A DNA stretch of 64,000 nt. It comes from Xenoacremonium recifei. Taxonomy: Eukaryota > Ascomycota > Sordariomycetes > Hypocreales > Nectriaceae. The notes below the pieces were generated by a model. The model had not been told where the DNA came from, made no database searches, and saw only the letters and a list, made by a program, of their open reading frames with translations. Position numbers and translations under genes: made by a program. Position 1 is the stretch's first letter; every line of letters begins with the position of its first letter. The stretch covers positions 124,001-188,000 of the forward strand of contig WOFQ01000030.1 of assembly GCA_012184525.1 (NCBI GenBank), read 5' to 3'. Shown here piece by piece: positions 10,335 to 21,357 of this stretch.

Positions 10335-12519
10335 ATTTAATTATTAACACGGAGCCGTAGATGAGTCTTGAAGAGGTAGGATAAGACATGGTTGCTGAAG
10401 CTCGTGAGGTCCCTGACATGGCTCGAGGATAGAAATGGCGGAGATCAGGCTTGATTTGTCAGAGTCGGTCTAAAGTAGTTCCTCCGCCAAGACTTATTAC
10501 TTCCCGTTTGGGACGTGTTTCGCGAGACACTCTCCGTCCGAGTCAGAAAATTATACCAGACACCTTTTAGTGCTAACAGTGTCGGTACAGCTAAGTATTG
10601 GTATAAAATGTGACTGAAAGAGCTTCACCCATAAAGAAATCAATCATAACACCCAATAAATGTCGTACATAATGTCATAACTTGACATGGATCCTAACGC
10701 AGGGTCACGACCCAACCTTCGGACGAGAGACTTGTACGCAGGTACGATCCATGTCAACAATCGTGATAGCCAGTGGAAAACTCTACGCAATTCATAGAGG
10801 CTATTGTTAGGTTAAGTTAGAGGGTGACGGGGAACGAAATGATTATCACAAAGCGAGTCCCAATCGAGAGCACAATTGTAATCCAATTTTAATTTACGTC
10901 TCTTCCAAAGAAGCATGTTTATATATTCGCCAATAACACAACATTATCTCGACCAGTTTGGGAAACAGTTTGGTCGGTATACAAACCGTGCAATCAGCAA
11001 GTACCGTAAATGGTGGATCATCAAGAACGCCGGCCTCTCAACCGGTCGTCAGTCATTGCCCGGTGTTGGACGATGGAGAGAGATTTCAACACTCGAGAAG
11101 AAAGCCTGCAAACATCTTGGACTGTTTCTTGCATTCAAGTGGAATGAGAGGCATCATGGGCCTTTCGACCAAGACCGACGTGTTGCGTTGTCTGTAAAAT
11201 TAAAAGAGAGATTTGGGAAGCCAACAAAACCACTAGCAGTGCTATTTTTATTAATATAGAGTGTGGTAGTTATGCGCGGGCGAGGTTCTATCAAAGTCAG
11301 GAGACAGAATGGTTTATTAGATCCTTTCGATATGGAAAGTACCGACCCGAATGACTAAATGAGCATCATGCAGTGGATAAACACATTCAAATTGGAAAAT
11401 GACTATAGTTACGCCTAAGGGCTCTACAAGTATACTATAGCAGAACAACTCATGGAAAATTTCACCAGTATCGCTTGCGCCCAGATTACGAATTCTTTCA
11501 GTTACATATGCTATGTTCATACTTGGCAAAGCCCCTAATACTATGAGTGTAATATTCGAGAAGGTCGTTGAGATCGAAGGCATGGGCTTTATCGAAAGCA
11601 GAGAACACGTCACGAAGAAGAAGTCTGTGAGATGGAGAATGGAATAGGGTCTGAACCGGACAATCCATGCAATATCATTGAGACCATTGGCGAAGAGACC
11701 TTTCAAATTCAAGATAGTGACCATGAACCATTGTCAAGCAGAGGAGCAAGGTGGAAGTCGGGTGGTTTGGCAGGTGGAGGAATAACCATAATAGCACGAA
11801 GTTTGAGACTGGCTCTGATAGGATCAATGCTTCGTAGACTAACAATTTGTTCAAGTCACTGAGAAGATAGGGGTCCAGGACTTGAGGGGTAGCCTTTTCA
11901 CTGAAAAGGGTGAATACCGACAAGATTTTTGTCATCCAGTGCGGATTACGTGTGGCCATATGGCATGAACGCCTGGTGGGGATCTGGGTTACAATATTCC
12001 TTATCCAGGCATGGCGATGCTTCACATGGACAAAAGCGAGTAGGACTCAATCAATCAGCGGGAATTCCGCGCTTCTCAATTGACCGCCAGCGTGTATATC
12101 CTGATTGGCTGACTCGCACCATCTCATCTCTAATTGGTTGAAGGGAGGACTCCCTTTGGGGTTCGCCGGACCTTGAATACTGGAGCCACTTCTCAAAGGC
12201 TAATACCGATTAGCTGGCTCGCCAGATACAGTTTCTCATTGGTTGAAGTGAGTATTCATCTCCAGAACATCTATTTGTTATGCAACATCTCGGAGCGTAC
12301 GGGCTCATCATCTTAAGTCCGGATGGGTTTGAAGAGTCACAGTATGCTCAGTCGTGACTACTTATATCTTACGTCTGTCCTCAGAAGAATTACAATTTCC
12401 GTCAATGCAATTTGGGTTATAAGTTGGCACTGTTTGATCCTTTCAATTCATTATCCATATACCGGTCGATCTTACTTTCTTCTCATATCTTGAAGCTCTG
12501 GGCTTCCAAGCCTCACCTC
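10335..12519. other. Long stretch without a supported gene (2.2 kb)
   Basis: Nothing here carries a recognisable domain. Minus-strand frames at 12025-11675 and 11724-11317 overlap in different phases and resemble neither a splice product nor a known family; they could be a decayed gene. The plus-strand frame 10915-11259 (114 codons) is also motif-free. The right part holds the promoter of the downstream dehydrogenase. Confidence 0.4.
12104..12248. promoter_or_regulatory. Three ATTGG (reverse CCAAT) boxes, two inside an 11-bp direct repeat
   Basis: ATTGG occurs at 12104-12108, 12133-12137 and 12238-12242. The last two lie in the exact repeat ATTGGTTGAAG (12133-12143 and 12238-12248). CCAAT boxes are bound by the HAP/AnCF complex in aspergilli. 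They lie 270-415 bp before the dehydrogenase ATG at 12520, a plausible promoter distance. Confidence 0.45.
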
Positions 12520-13479
12520 ATGTCTACCCTGAATGTTTCACCCCCGGAGCCAGGCGCAACACCGGCCACTTTCAGCTTCAATGCTGCCACCGACGTTCCC
12601 TCTCAGAAGGGCAAAGTCATCCTCATTACCGGTGCCAACTCTGGTATTGGCAAGAAAGCGGCCCTAGAGCTTGCCAAGCATGGCCCTAAGCACATTTTCA
12701 TGACTAGCCGTAGTCTTGAGAAGGGAAGCGCAGCTGTCGAGGAAGTTCGTGGCGTGGCTTCTGCCGACACCTCCGTTTCCCTCATCGAGTTGGATCTCAC
12801 CTCTTTCGAGTCTATCAAGAAAGCAGCAAATGACTTTCTAGCCACTTCTGACACGCTGCACATTTTATATCTCAATGCAGGTGTTTTGGGTGTTCCTGCC
12901 GCACTTACGAAGGAAGGATACGAGATCCAAATGGGTACCAACCACGTGGGCCATGCTGTTCTTCTAAAACTTCTCACTCCTGTTCTCCTGAAGACAGCTG
13001 CGGCAGGCCAAAAGCCTCGCGTGGTCAGCGTTGCCTCTTCTGGATACAAATACTGCAATCCCCCAACGATTGCTTTTGACCAGCTCAAGGTTGTCGATGC
13101 ACCTATCCAGGGTGTCCAGCGATATACACAGAGTAAACTTGCAAACGTGCTTTACGCGCGTCAATATGCACTTCATCATCCCGAAATTACCATCGTCTCA
13201 CTTAACCCCGGTGAAGTAGACACCGAGCTTTTCAAGCGGGAGGCTGCTGATGACAGTGTGAGGTATTTGCAGACTGAATTGGCCCCTAAAGTGGTTGGGA
13301 GTCTTGAGGAAGGTGTTAAGAACCATCTATGGTGTGGCACAAACAACAACGTCGAAAGCGGCAAGTTCTATGACCCTGTTGGCAAGGGGGACACACTTGT
13401 CAGTCCTGGCGATGATGATGTGCAAGCTGGGATGCTTTGGGATTGGACTGAAAAAGAGCTTGAAAGTGTTTTATTGTGA
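12520..13479 (+). CDS. Short-chain dehydrogenase/reductase (retinol-dehydrogenase/WWOX-like)
   Basis: A single exon of 319 residues. The frame extends back to 12412, but the ATG at 12520 (MSTLNVSPPEPG) is the likelier start because it gives the usual short leader before the Rossmann fold. Motifs: TGANSGIG at residues 37-44, NAG at 119-121, catalytic Ser near 173, YTQSK with Y202/K206, and LNPGEVDTEL after the active site, all typical of classical SDRs. It oxidises or reduces an alcohol/carbonyl with NAD(P)(H); substrate unknown. It stands alone, with three CCAAT-type boxes upstream. Confidence 0.9.
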   Translation: MSTLNVSPPEPGATPATFSFNAATDVPSQKGKVILITGANSGIGKKAALELAKHGPKHIFMTSRSLEKGSAAVEEVRGVASADTSVSLIELDLTSFESIKKAANDFLATSDTLHILYLNAGVLGVPAALTKEGYEIQMGTNHVGHAVLLKLLTPVLLKTAAAGQKPRVVSVASSGYKYCNPPTIAFDQLKVVDAPIQGVQRYTQSKLANVLYARQYALHHPEITIVSLNPGEVDTELFKREAADDSVRYLQTELAPKVVGSLEEGVKNHLWCGTNNNVESGKFYDPVGKGDTLVSPGDDDVQAGMLWDWTEKELESVLL

Positions 13480-14020
13480 TTTATTTGAAGGCTTACCATG
13501 GCTCTGCAAACAATATAAAGGAGAGGACAAACAAGGTTTTTACCTATTGAGTCGGGTCCGTAGCAAAGTCGCTAGGTCAGCCTCACCTATTGGTAAACTG
13601 GTTTTAAAATATCATTACCTGATGATAACAGTATTGATGAACAACTAGAATGTCGAAGGTTCTTATGATTTCGCTTGGCGGCTTGTTCTGTTTCTAGTAT
13701 GGCCCGGTAGTTGAAAAGTAGGAATATATCAGCATTCTTCCTTGTAACTCTTTGAATTTATAGTAAGTGTGATGGGAGTATTTACGCTATTCCACTGATT
13801 ATATATTTACTTACTGAGCTGTTAACTGATTGGAGTCTCGCCCCTGGTAGTGCGGACTCAGATATCGGAGTCTTACCGTGCTGTCAGCAAAATTACCCCG
13901 TGTTTTGTTTTTGTGATGTGTGTTTGTTCCTGATCTCTAATATAGTAACCCTAACTTATAAAGTATAAGGAGGCCCGGTGCCTATATCAACTCAAGTGAG
14001 GGAAAAACGGTTCAATCTAG
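13480..14020. other. Intergenic
   Basis: 541 bp with no recognisable gene. Scattered TTATATATT-type AT-rich segments are the only structure seen. Confidence 0.35.
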
Positions 14021-14575
14021 CTAAAATATATCAACATTCCATAGCTTTGCTATCTCGCTCTCTATACTGCTTATTATCTCACCATTCATAATGCCACGCA
14101 AGGAACACTCACCAACCAGACTCCACTTCTCACCATGAGGTCTAACAATCGTTGGAGTGCCACACCCTTTGAATATCACAATTATGCCGCCCTCTTTAGC
14201 AGAAGCGACAGAAAGGCCAATTTGTCCTCTTCGAGTGCCGATCAGTCGTCTCCATGCTAAAATACTCTGTGCCCAGTGCGCCTCTATCCGAAGATATCGA
14301 TGCTCTTTTTTACTTCTCCGAAAAAGAAAACGTCGGGCCTGAATATTCTCACAGAGGCGATATCCACCTATGTAGAGATTCCCGTTGCGTTTCATGAAGT
14401 CTCCGAAGCTGAATTGAATTCCCGGTCTGATAGTGTCATACAAGCCTCCTGCCCCTGACCAGAGTTTTGGATCCAGGAGGGAACATCTTAACAGGAGCCG
14501 GCGGCTGACCACTGCTGGACGTGTTCGCAACAATTGGCCGCCATAGCGCATTCCGTAGTCCTTCGAGGCCTCCAT
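14021..14575 (-). pseudogene. C-terminal relic of a HET (heterokaryon incompatibility) domain protein
   Basis: A 184-codon frame whose last third matches the conserved tail of fungal HET-domain proteins: RRLIGTRRGQIGLS, then a GxIIVIFKGC hydrophobic strand, PTIVRPHGEKWSLVGECSLRGIMNGE. The N-terminal HET domain itself is missing. Upstream minus-strand sequence to about 14880 is open only in a different phase and shows no HET motif, so this is a truncated remnant rather than an allele. Intact relatives control vegetative incompatibility and often lie in fast-evolving subtelomeric regions. Confidence 0.65.
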
Positions 14576-14736
14576 ATGCGTTAGGAATAGAGCTTGCGTC
14601 GTTGCATATCGATGGCTTTGACACCACCCTTTCCTTTAGGGTATCAGCTAACGCAGGAGTTGAATAGGTCGGAGACTTTCTGATCGGCAAAATTTGCTCA
14701 AGCGATCTGGACCAAATCACCCACAGACTCTGGTGG

Positions 14737-15111
14737 ATGGAAAAACAGGACAGCGGAAGTGTCTCACCTCTCCACCGGCTGTTGGTCAAAAATTGCAATA
14801 TTATCGTAACAGAAGACTCGAAGCTCCACCTCGTATGGATACACGATCGTATCTTCATGAAGCCCTTACTTCGATATTTCATGTCGTACGCGTTTTGGAT
14901 GGACTATCTTTGCGCGGAAGGCGATGACAAAGTTGGGCATGTTCGGCGAACGGCTCTGGGCTACCTACGTACATACTACTATCTCGCCAAGTACGAATCC
15001 GACTTGCGCATCGCTCAAAATCCTACCCTAAATCGCATCCCGTCATGCGTTACCTGGGAGCAGTTCTGCAATTTCACATCGAAGTTGAGAGACGTGAATC
15101 GGCCATCCTGA
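14737..15111 (+). pseudogene. DUF6601-like fungal protein fragment
   Basis: A 124-codon frame with HRLLVKNCNIIVTED, LHLVWIHDRIFMKP, ALGYLRTYYYLAKYESDLRIAQ and a following TWEQF segment. This is the central block of a conserved fungal family that I associate with DUF6601; function unknown. Both the N-terminal part and the C-terminal block after the TWEQF segment are absent, and a stop follows directly. It begins beside, and points away from, the oppositely oriented HET remnant, so two unrelated broken genes are abutted here. Confidence 0.55.
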
Positions 15112-16330
15112 GTGGCTTGCAGATCGTCTTGTCAGTCAAGAACAATGGCGGGCACAATTGGATGAGAATGGCGCCGGGGTTCAGAGTGACGGCGATCGTA
15201 ACATCTTGCATCCTTCCCCTTGGTCTAGGCTGCCTCTTGGTGTACTAGGTTGCGAGGGAGTGGCGCTGTGCGTCGCATGACCGCCTCTGGTTGTTGGAGG
15301 AGAAGCGTGCAGTGGATTAATATCTTTCCGAGCACCCTCTTGCGTTTGAATGAACGAGCAACAACAGGTAAATGCATCTACGGCAAAATTCGACGGCATT
15401 ACCACCATTTCGCAGCCTATGATTGAACGCTGGGGGCAGACAAGAAACCTGGATATTTTCGATTGGAAATAGTATGGAAGGTTGGTGGATAAATTTCATG
15501 CGGTCGCTTTGATTCGCCCCAAGGACGTCGATGTAGTATACGATATCACCTTGAAAAGAACATGGAGAAAAGAGGAACACCCTCGAGAGTCTACATGGTA
15601 GAATTAGATAGACCTCCCCTGCTTCGTTTATTCTCTAGACCTCTGATAGCATAAGCATAGTTTAGAATAGTCTGTCACAAATCACGATACTTATCCATAC
15701 TATGATGCGAGAGAAGGGGTTCGCACAAAACAAATAAGACGGAAAAGAAAATTCCAAAGAAACGTGGATGTGCAAGTTACATTCAAAACTACCACGGAAC
15801 TACATAAATATATAGGCTTGCCCGCCTTAGGAGCGTCAACTGTTCCTGCTTCTAGGAGCAGGTAAGAAGCTGGCTGCCCCTGGGGGTAAGAGTAAGACTG
15901 TGTAAGAAGCTGCATTCTAATAGTAGGTACATCAATGCTCCTCGCACCATCTCGGATTTGCTGCGGAGACCTACGGTTGAACTAGCCAGGATTTCCGCAG
16001 GTTGATTCACTCGCTAAGCAGGTCTCGGTCCTTAGAAATCATCATTTTTATCCATCTCTGGGTTGATTGGCTAGAGAGAGAACTTGCCGCGCAGCTGATC
16101 CTTGTCGAGTGGAGCTTGCCGGTAACGCCGCTTGTACGGAGTATTCTATCCGAAGCCAACAGGCAGAGTCCGAGATTACTATTTGTGGTAGCAGTGCGCG
16201 TTAACGTCATGCACATTGCTTCGTCAGGATGACCGATCAACCTTCAGCCAATTCACCAGTGTGCATATTCAAACGTCCAATTTGTCCCCTGCCCCCTGGT
16301 TTCTACACTCTGAAAACTGTACTCGATATC
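15112..16330. other. Gene-free stretch between relics and peroxygenase
   Basis: 1.2 kb without recognisable coding motifs. A minus-strand frame at 15580-15317 and short frames around 15.7-16.2 kb have no family resemblance that I can name. Confidence 0.4.
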
Positions 16331-17357
16331 ATGCTTGGTGCCATGGCTCTGAGCCTGGTCTCAGCTTCTCTTATGCACGCTCCGACGTGGAGCCCAGCAG
16401 GACCAAATGACGGCGAGTCTATCACAACCTACGAGAACCCCGATAATGGGGTATTGGAAATCAAGTCATATCAGCATTCTTGAGGGAAGGCTGACAACTA
16501 AATAGCTCGAGGTCCTTGCCCGATGCTGAACACCTTGGCAAATCATCATTACCTCCCGCACGATGGGAATGGCATCGACCGTACGACTCTCATTTCTGCT
16601 TTGAGAGACGCCCTGAACTTCGATGAGTACTTAGCTTCTCGTATGTTTGACCACGGCGTCGTTGCGAATCCGGATCCAGAGGCATCCGATTTCTCCCTGG
16701 CACATTTGAATGAGCATAATGTCCTCGAACATGACGCCAGCTTGAGGTATGTAAAGGACAAACGGGATCAACAAAATTGGAAGTTTGGTGTTCGCTTACC
16801 CTTTCCAGTCGTCTGGATGCTTACTTCGGCAATCCAAATGCGTTCAGTTCAAGCATATTTGCCGTTACCAAGTCATTTTGGACCAGTGAGACACTCAACG
16901 TTGAGATGCTCACAAACGCTAAACTTGCCCGGCAAATTCAATCTCGTGCTTTTAACCCTGAGTATACGTTCACAGATAGCATCGAAACCTTCAGCCTAGG
17001 CGAGATAGCTGCCCCTATTGTGGCTTTTGGGGACCTAAATTCGGCAACTGTGCGGCGAGACCTAGTTGTGTACTTCTTTGGTGAGGCTCATGAACACACC
17101 ACGTATATTAGACTTGTGGTTATCTTGCTTGAAACTGATTCTGTTTTTCTACAGAGAACGAGAGGTTGCCTACCAATTTGGGCTGGGAAAGGCGAACCGA
17201 GACTGTCACCGTCGACGATGTTATGAGAATGTCTGGTTTAATCTCCAATGCCAGCAATCTCATCACCGGCAAAGTTAATGTCAACCCGGAAACTCGCAAC
17301 GGGGCTTGTACGGATAAGAACGAAGGATGTGAGAATCAAGTGAGACTAGGTGTTTAG
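16331..17357 (+). CDS. Heme-thiolate peroxygenase (chloroperoxidase/UPO family), secreted
   Basis: Exons 16331-16412, 16506-16746, 16809-17080 and 17155-17357 encode 265 residues, the short UPO size. The start at 16331 gives a hydrophobic secretion signal (MLGAMALSLVSASL). After the first splice comes RGPCPMLNTLANH, whose PCP cysteine (C32) is the axial heme ligand. EHD at residues 102-104 with the following SLSRLDAYFG is the second diagnostic motif. Intron 1 (93 bp) must start with GC (ACG|GCGAGT) to restore GPND-ARGPCP: no GT donor in the gap has the right phase. Introns 2-4 are normal. Such enzymes use hydrogen peroxide to oxygenate or halogenate small molecules outside the cell. The gene lies among relics but looks intact; the GC donor could lower splicing. 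Confidence 0.82.
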
Positions 17358-17663
17358 ATTCACTGGATCGCAGAACGGAACTATTGCACCGTTTACTTGG
17401 CCTGTTTATTTTGGCGCGTATGATGCGGGAATGGACGGCTTCAGTAGTGAGAATGCTGGCTGCCGATGGCGCACAGAAATCTTGTTCCGGTAATCCGATC
17501 AGGCGGGCCAGGGTGCATATTGCCTCACCTGTCTATAGAGAATGTCGCGGAGTAGCTTGGGCTGCACGCATCTCATGAAGGCTACAATTGGTTACTACCG
17601 AAGAAAGTGGAGGTAGATGCAATCGACTTTTCTCTATTGCACGGCCTCTAGTCTGGGCAACTC
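17358..17663. other. Intergenic
   Basis: 306 bp, no gene seen. Confidence 0.3.
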
Positions 17664-17815
17664 TCATTCCATGACATAAGCCTCATCCGGGTTCCGTCGC
17701 GTTTCGCATTGCCTGGTGGGATACATGTACGCGAATGCAGCCATGTTCATCAACATGAGGGACCCATCAAACGCGTAGATTATCCACTCATGAGTAAGAA
17801 TATACCTAGCTAGTA
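17664..17815 (-). pseudogene. Last-exon remnant of an RTA1-like membrane protein
   Basis: Minus-strand translation RYILTHEWIIYAFDGSLMLM followed by NMAAFAYMYPTR matches the last membrane helix of RTA1 proteins (compare VYLYIFDATLMFM then a HPS motif in the intact gene at 18.4-19.4 kb). A plausible acceptor (ACTAG) precedes it near 17816. I cannot find the earlier helices, so only one exon seems to survive. Confidence 0.5.
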
Positions 17816-18352
17816 GTTTTTCCACGAAAGGATAAGAAAAAAAGAGGCTCTGATGTCTTGTGGTCGAGCAAAGAATGCGAGAAAAGATACGGCGCTGGCG
17901 AAAAGATGAATGCGAGATATGCGAACTATACGAGGTATGCGAGATGTATCCGGAAATGTACGAACTCACTATTCCGTCCTGAGGCAGGGCCAGAAAGCCC
18001 CGTCTCAAGATGTCAAGAGCTCTCAACCCCTGATCCTTGCAAACATCTCAAGATACGGAGTACAAGAGCTTACAGTGGACAAGCCACTATAGCATTCTCA
18101 TCCAGGAGCTCTACAAGATTACTTCAGCGCATATCGGACCATGCTACGAGCCGAAAGGCGCTGTTACCGTCTATTGTTCTAGCAGGGTGATAACGGCTCT
18201 CCGGACGATGGTGTACTCGTACCAGGATATGCGGAGACATGAGCTTATTGGCTGGAATGCTTGTATGAGATTCTGGCTTGAGTCACAACTTTTCGGCCCT
18301 TCCTCCGTATTCCCCTGCGTCCTCCTACTTGCCCTTGTCCACTTTATGCCCC
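17816..18352. other. Degraded spacer between two RTA1 sequences
   Basis: No intact gene. Imperfect 9-10-bp units (GCGA-rich, for example TGCGAGATAT and TATGCGAGAT) repeat at about 17911-17948. The earlier exons of the remnant RTA1 copy would be expected here but are not recognisable. Confidence 0.35.
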
Positions 18353-19381
18353 TCATAACTGCCTATCTTCCACACCTTGCCCAAACCTTCCAAGATAAAT
18401 GTCACTGTCAGTCAATGGCATCGCACCCTTTTTGGTGCGAGTCTCTAAGATGCTGCTCGGATGCCAGATAATAAACATTGCAGCGACCATAAACATCAGA
18501 GTTGCGTCAAAGATATAGAGGTAAACCTCGGTCGATTGCAGAGCGCCGGAGTATCCGTCTGCATACTCAATCACACGAAAGACTGATCGAACCATGATGA
18601 GGATGCTAGCCGCATATAAGATGTAGAGTTGGCGGTGCCAAGGGACATCTATCGTCAGCGCCGTGGTTGTAGGTGCAGCTGAAATTCGTCGGTGAAACAG
18701 GTAGGTCACGACCATGAAAAAGCCGAAGAAGAGAACCTGAATGATAAGACCGCCGGTGATAATGTTCTCCCCGAGGGTGACCGAAGACTGTGATTTAGCC
18801 TGTGCTAACATGCCACCTCCTAGTTTTGTCAGCGTCATGATGCTTATGAATCGAGCGAACTCCGTTTCAAATCTTGGCGACGATGCCTAACGTACCTCCG
18901 GACTGGGTCAAGAAGGAAATGACATCCCCAAAGACAAATACTTTGGTAAGCCATCTAGTCCGTATAAAAGAATATGAATCAGCGTCTAACATTCGGATCA
19001 AGCGCCCCAGGATCATGTAGATAGACGCGGCAAAGAAAGTTGGCCCTAGTAACAGTGTAAGGCTCTGCAGAATATACGGCCCTGTCGTCCAGTTAGGTGA
19101 TTGTGAAGCCGAGATATTGCGCCCACAGTAGCCTGCCGCCTCCACTACAAAGTAAATATCAATAAAAAGCCATTTTAAACATTATGACAAGCCAACTCAC
19201 GGATCACGCCAATGAAGAATGGTATGAAGTACCAAGTTCGATGTCGAACCAATTTGTACAAATGGGCGATGATGCAGAGCATGAATAGTGCAAAGAAAGC
19301 CGAGGCCGATCCCTTGCTAGGAGTATAATGATAGAGAACAAAAGTCCCAGTTGAGCTGTCGTCGGAGGATGAGGACGCCAT
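18353..19381 (-). CDS. RTA1-like seven-helix membrane protein
   Basis: Exons 19381-19201, 19144-18896 and 18819-18353 (introns 56 and 76 bp) encode 298 residues. The start at 19381 gives MASSSSDD before YHYTPSKGSA, the usual N-terminus. Family marks: AAGYCGR, PYILQSLTLLLGPTFFAAS in the central helices, GDVISFLTQSGGGG, and RSVFRVIEYADGY in the penultimate loop, with about seven hydrophobic segments. RTA1/RSB1 proteins affect sphingoid-base translocation and resistance to membrane-active compounds; their mechanism is not firmly known. A single-exon remnant of a paralog lies just downstream. Confidence 0.92.
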
Positions 19382-20558
19382 AGTCTTCGATAATGACGGA
19401 GGAAAGGATCGGTCCGAAATAAAAATAACCCAAGACGAGAAACAGATGACCACAACAAGCTGTCTTGCAGGGTAAAATTGCAAGTTCAGTGTCCAGTCCA
19501 AGACGGAACGGAATAGAAGGGGTAAATAAAATGAGTGTAGGATGAAGAAAAGTTGAACTCGACTTTGCCTGTACTTATTGTCCTGCGCGGTTGCTCCCTG
19601 GATAGAGTGGGGATGTCTCAGATGGCATTGCTACAACGGTGATCGGTTAGTCACTGTCAACCATTAGCCGGAGACTAAACACAGCATCACGGTGCGCGAT
19701 CCGGTCGGGACATGTAATTAATGTGGCGCTTCCTTTACCATGTAAAAGTTTCATACGGAGTATGCCCCGCCAGAATGATAAAACACGAGCTACCCGAGAA
19801 ATCGCTCCTGAGTCTGCCTCGCATTTCTCGGATTTGCCAATTCTTAACCCGAGCCACTGAGACAAGCTAGATTAGCGACTGCAGGCGACGATTGATAACC
19901 ACAACCGCGAGACAACACAATACTTCTCTTTGTACGTTCACGAGCAACCCAAGAAATCACATCATAGGGCAGCAGCGAGAATTATATTCGTTAGCTTCAA
20001 CAGCTCTACATAACAAGCATAACAATACACGCACAGTACATAGGCCGGAATTGTGTGAAGGATGGGGCCATTCAGTCGTGGTCAGTTTGCTAATGATGTA
20101 AAACATTGCCTTGACACGGAACTCAAGGGACGTAGCATCATGCTGTATGGATGACTCAGTTTTGAACATCTTCAATCTCAGGCTTAACTTCAGCCCAGCT
20201 ATTCACCACCTTGCTCTATCCTCTAGATCCTGCTCACCACTTGGTAGTTTAGCAGCCTAATGCTCGATCAGATTTATGCCTAAGTCCCCAAACTCTGGGC
20301 TTTTTCTCGTAATGCCCTCTTACTATCATATTCATGACTTTGGCCGGCTATTTACCGCCGGTCCTCCTATTGAATGCTCAGAGGGTCATGTTGGGTAGGG
20401 GTAAAGAAACAAAGGCAGGTGGTAGAGTGGTATTCGTCGGTTACAATGTCTAATTGCTGCATGTGGACATGTTTACCGGGCCAGGTATCACTGCTTCAGG
20501 GTTACCTTACAAATTGGTAACGAACAATTGAAGAAACCAAGAAAACAACTCTATAACT
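19382..20558. other. Gene-free intergenic stretch
   Basis: 1.2 kb with only short motif-free frames. It contains the upstream region of the RTA1 gene and the 3' side of the protease relic. Confidence 0.4.
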
Positions 20559-21357
20559 CTACAGTAACTCTAAATTGAATCCATTCGCCCTTATATCTGC
20601 TAGTAGCCATTCGATAGGAGCGGCGTATGTCGTGTCCAGGTTGCCTGTATCACGACTGGTCGACGCACTTTCAGCGCCTGCGGACATTATGCCGCGAATA
20701 CGCCCCTGGATATCGAACATGCATGACCCCGAGTCTCCTTCCGTAGAAAAATGCTCCCGAGCCTTACTTGCTGTTTTACGTCCGAGGATGCACCACTCTT
20801 CTGACTCGAAATCAGTAAAGAAAGGCATGCGTATGACTGATAACACTTTGTTTGCGATGCCAATCTTGAACTCACTGACCCCTCCACGCATGGCAACTAT
20901 AATTGCCGGTTCGTCGAGCAGTTTTGATTCCAACGGCGGCCTTTGGAGTTCTTGCTCCGGAATAGTCCCTTTCAATGTGAGAATACCAGCTGACAGATTC
21001 TTTTTCAGCGTCAAGCCTCTTGCGGGCCTGTCACGGGCATGGGTTTCGTCGTCGATTGTGTCACTCAGGGCGCCCGTGTCGTCCTCGATTAGGATAACGC
21101 CGTTCTTTAACTCCTGTATTGGAGCTAAATGTTTTTCAGGCTGGATTTCGATCAATGCCCAGTCTCTGAGGCGCATGCGGCCGAAGTCAGTGGTGCCAGC
21201 CTATCGCTGGCGAGAAAGCGATATGGCCAATTAAGTGTGATGAAGGCTCTCCCAATGTATCCAGAACGTCGGCGGTTGGCAATAGAGACGGCCGAGTGTT
21301 TGGTTTTTCTCCTGTTAATAATTTATCCTGCATTCTTCTGGCGGAGTGCGTAAAGGA
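20559..21357 (-). pseudogene. Trypsin-like serine protease-like gene, frameshifted and 5'-truncated
   Basis: The downstream frame (21176-20559) reads RDWALIEIQPEKH and later HFSTEGDSGSCMFD and GIMSAG, where GDSGS holds the expected catalytic Ser. It belongs to a fungal family of trypsin-fold proteins of unknown role. Just upstream another frame (about 21357-21190) reads LLTGEKPNTRPSLLP, then DVLDTLGEPSSHLIGHIAFS, which I judge to be the preceding part of the same protein. The two are offset by one base near 21190 with no intron between them. The homology stops at a stop codon at the edge of the GGATTA/TTAGGG array, so the N-terminal half is lost. Confidence 0.6.

Noticed and set aside
10915..11259. 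114-codon plus-strand frame
   Set aside because: No domain, odd composition and no promoter or splice support.
20575..21234. 219-codon plus-strand open frame
   Set aside because: It is the antisense shadow of the protease-like relic, whose minus-strand translation carries the recognisable GDSGS motif.
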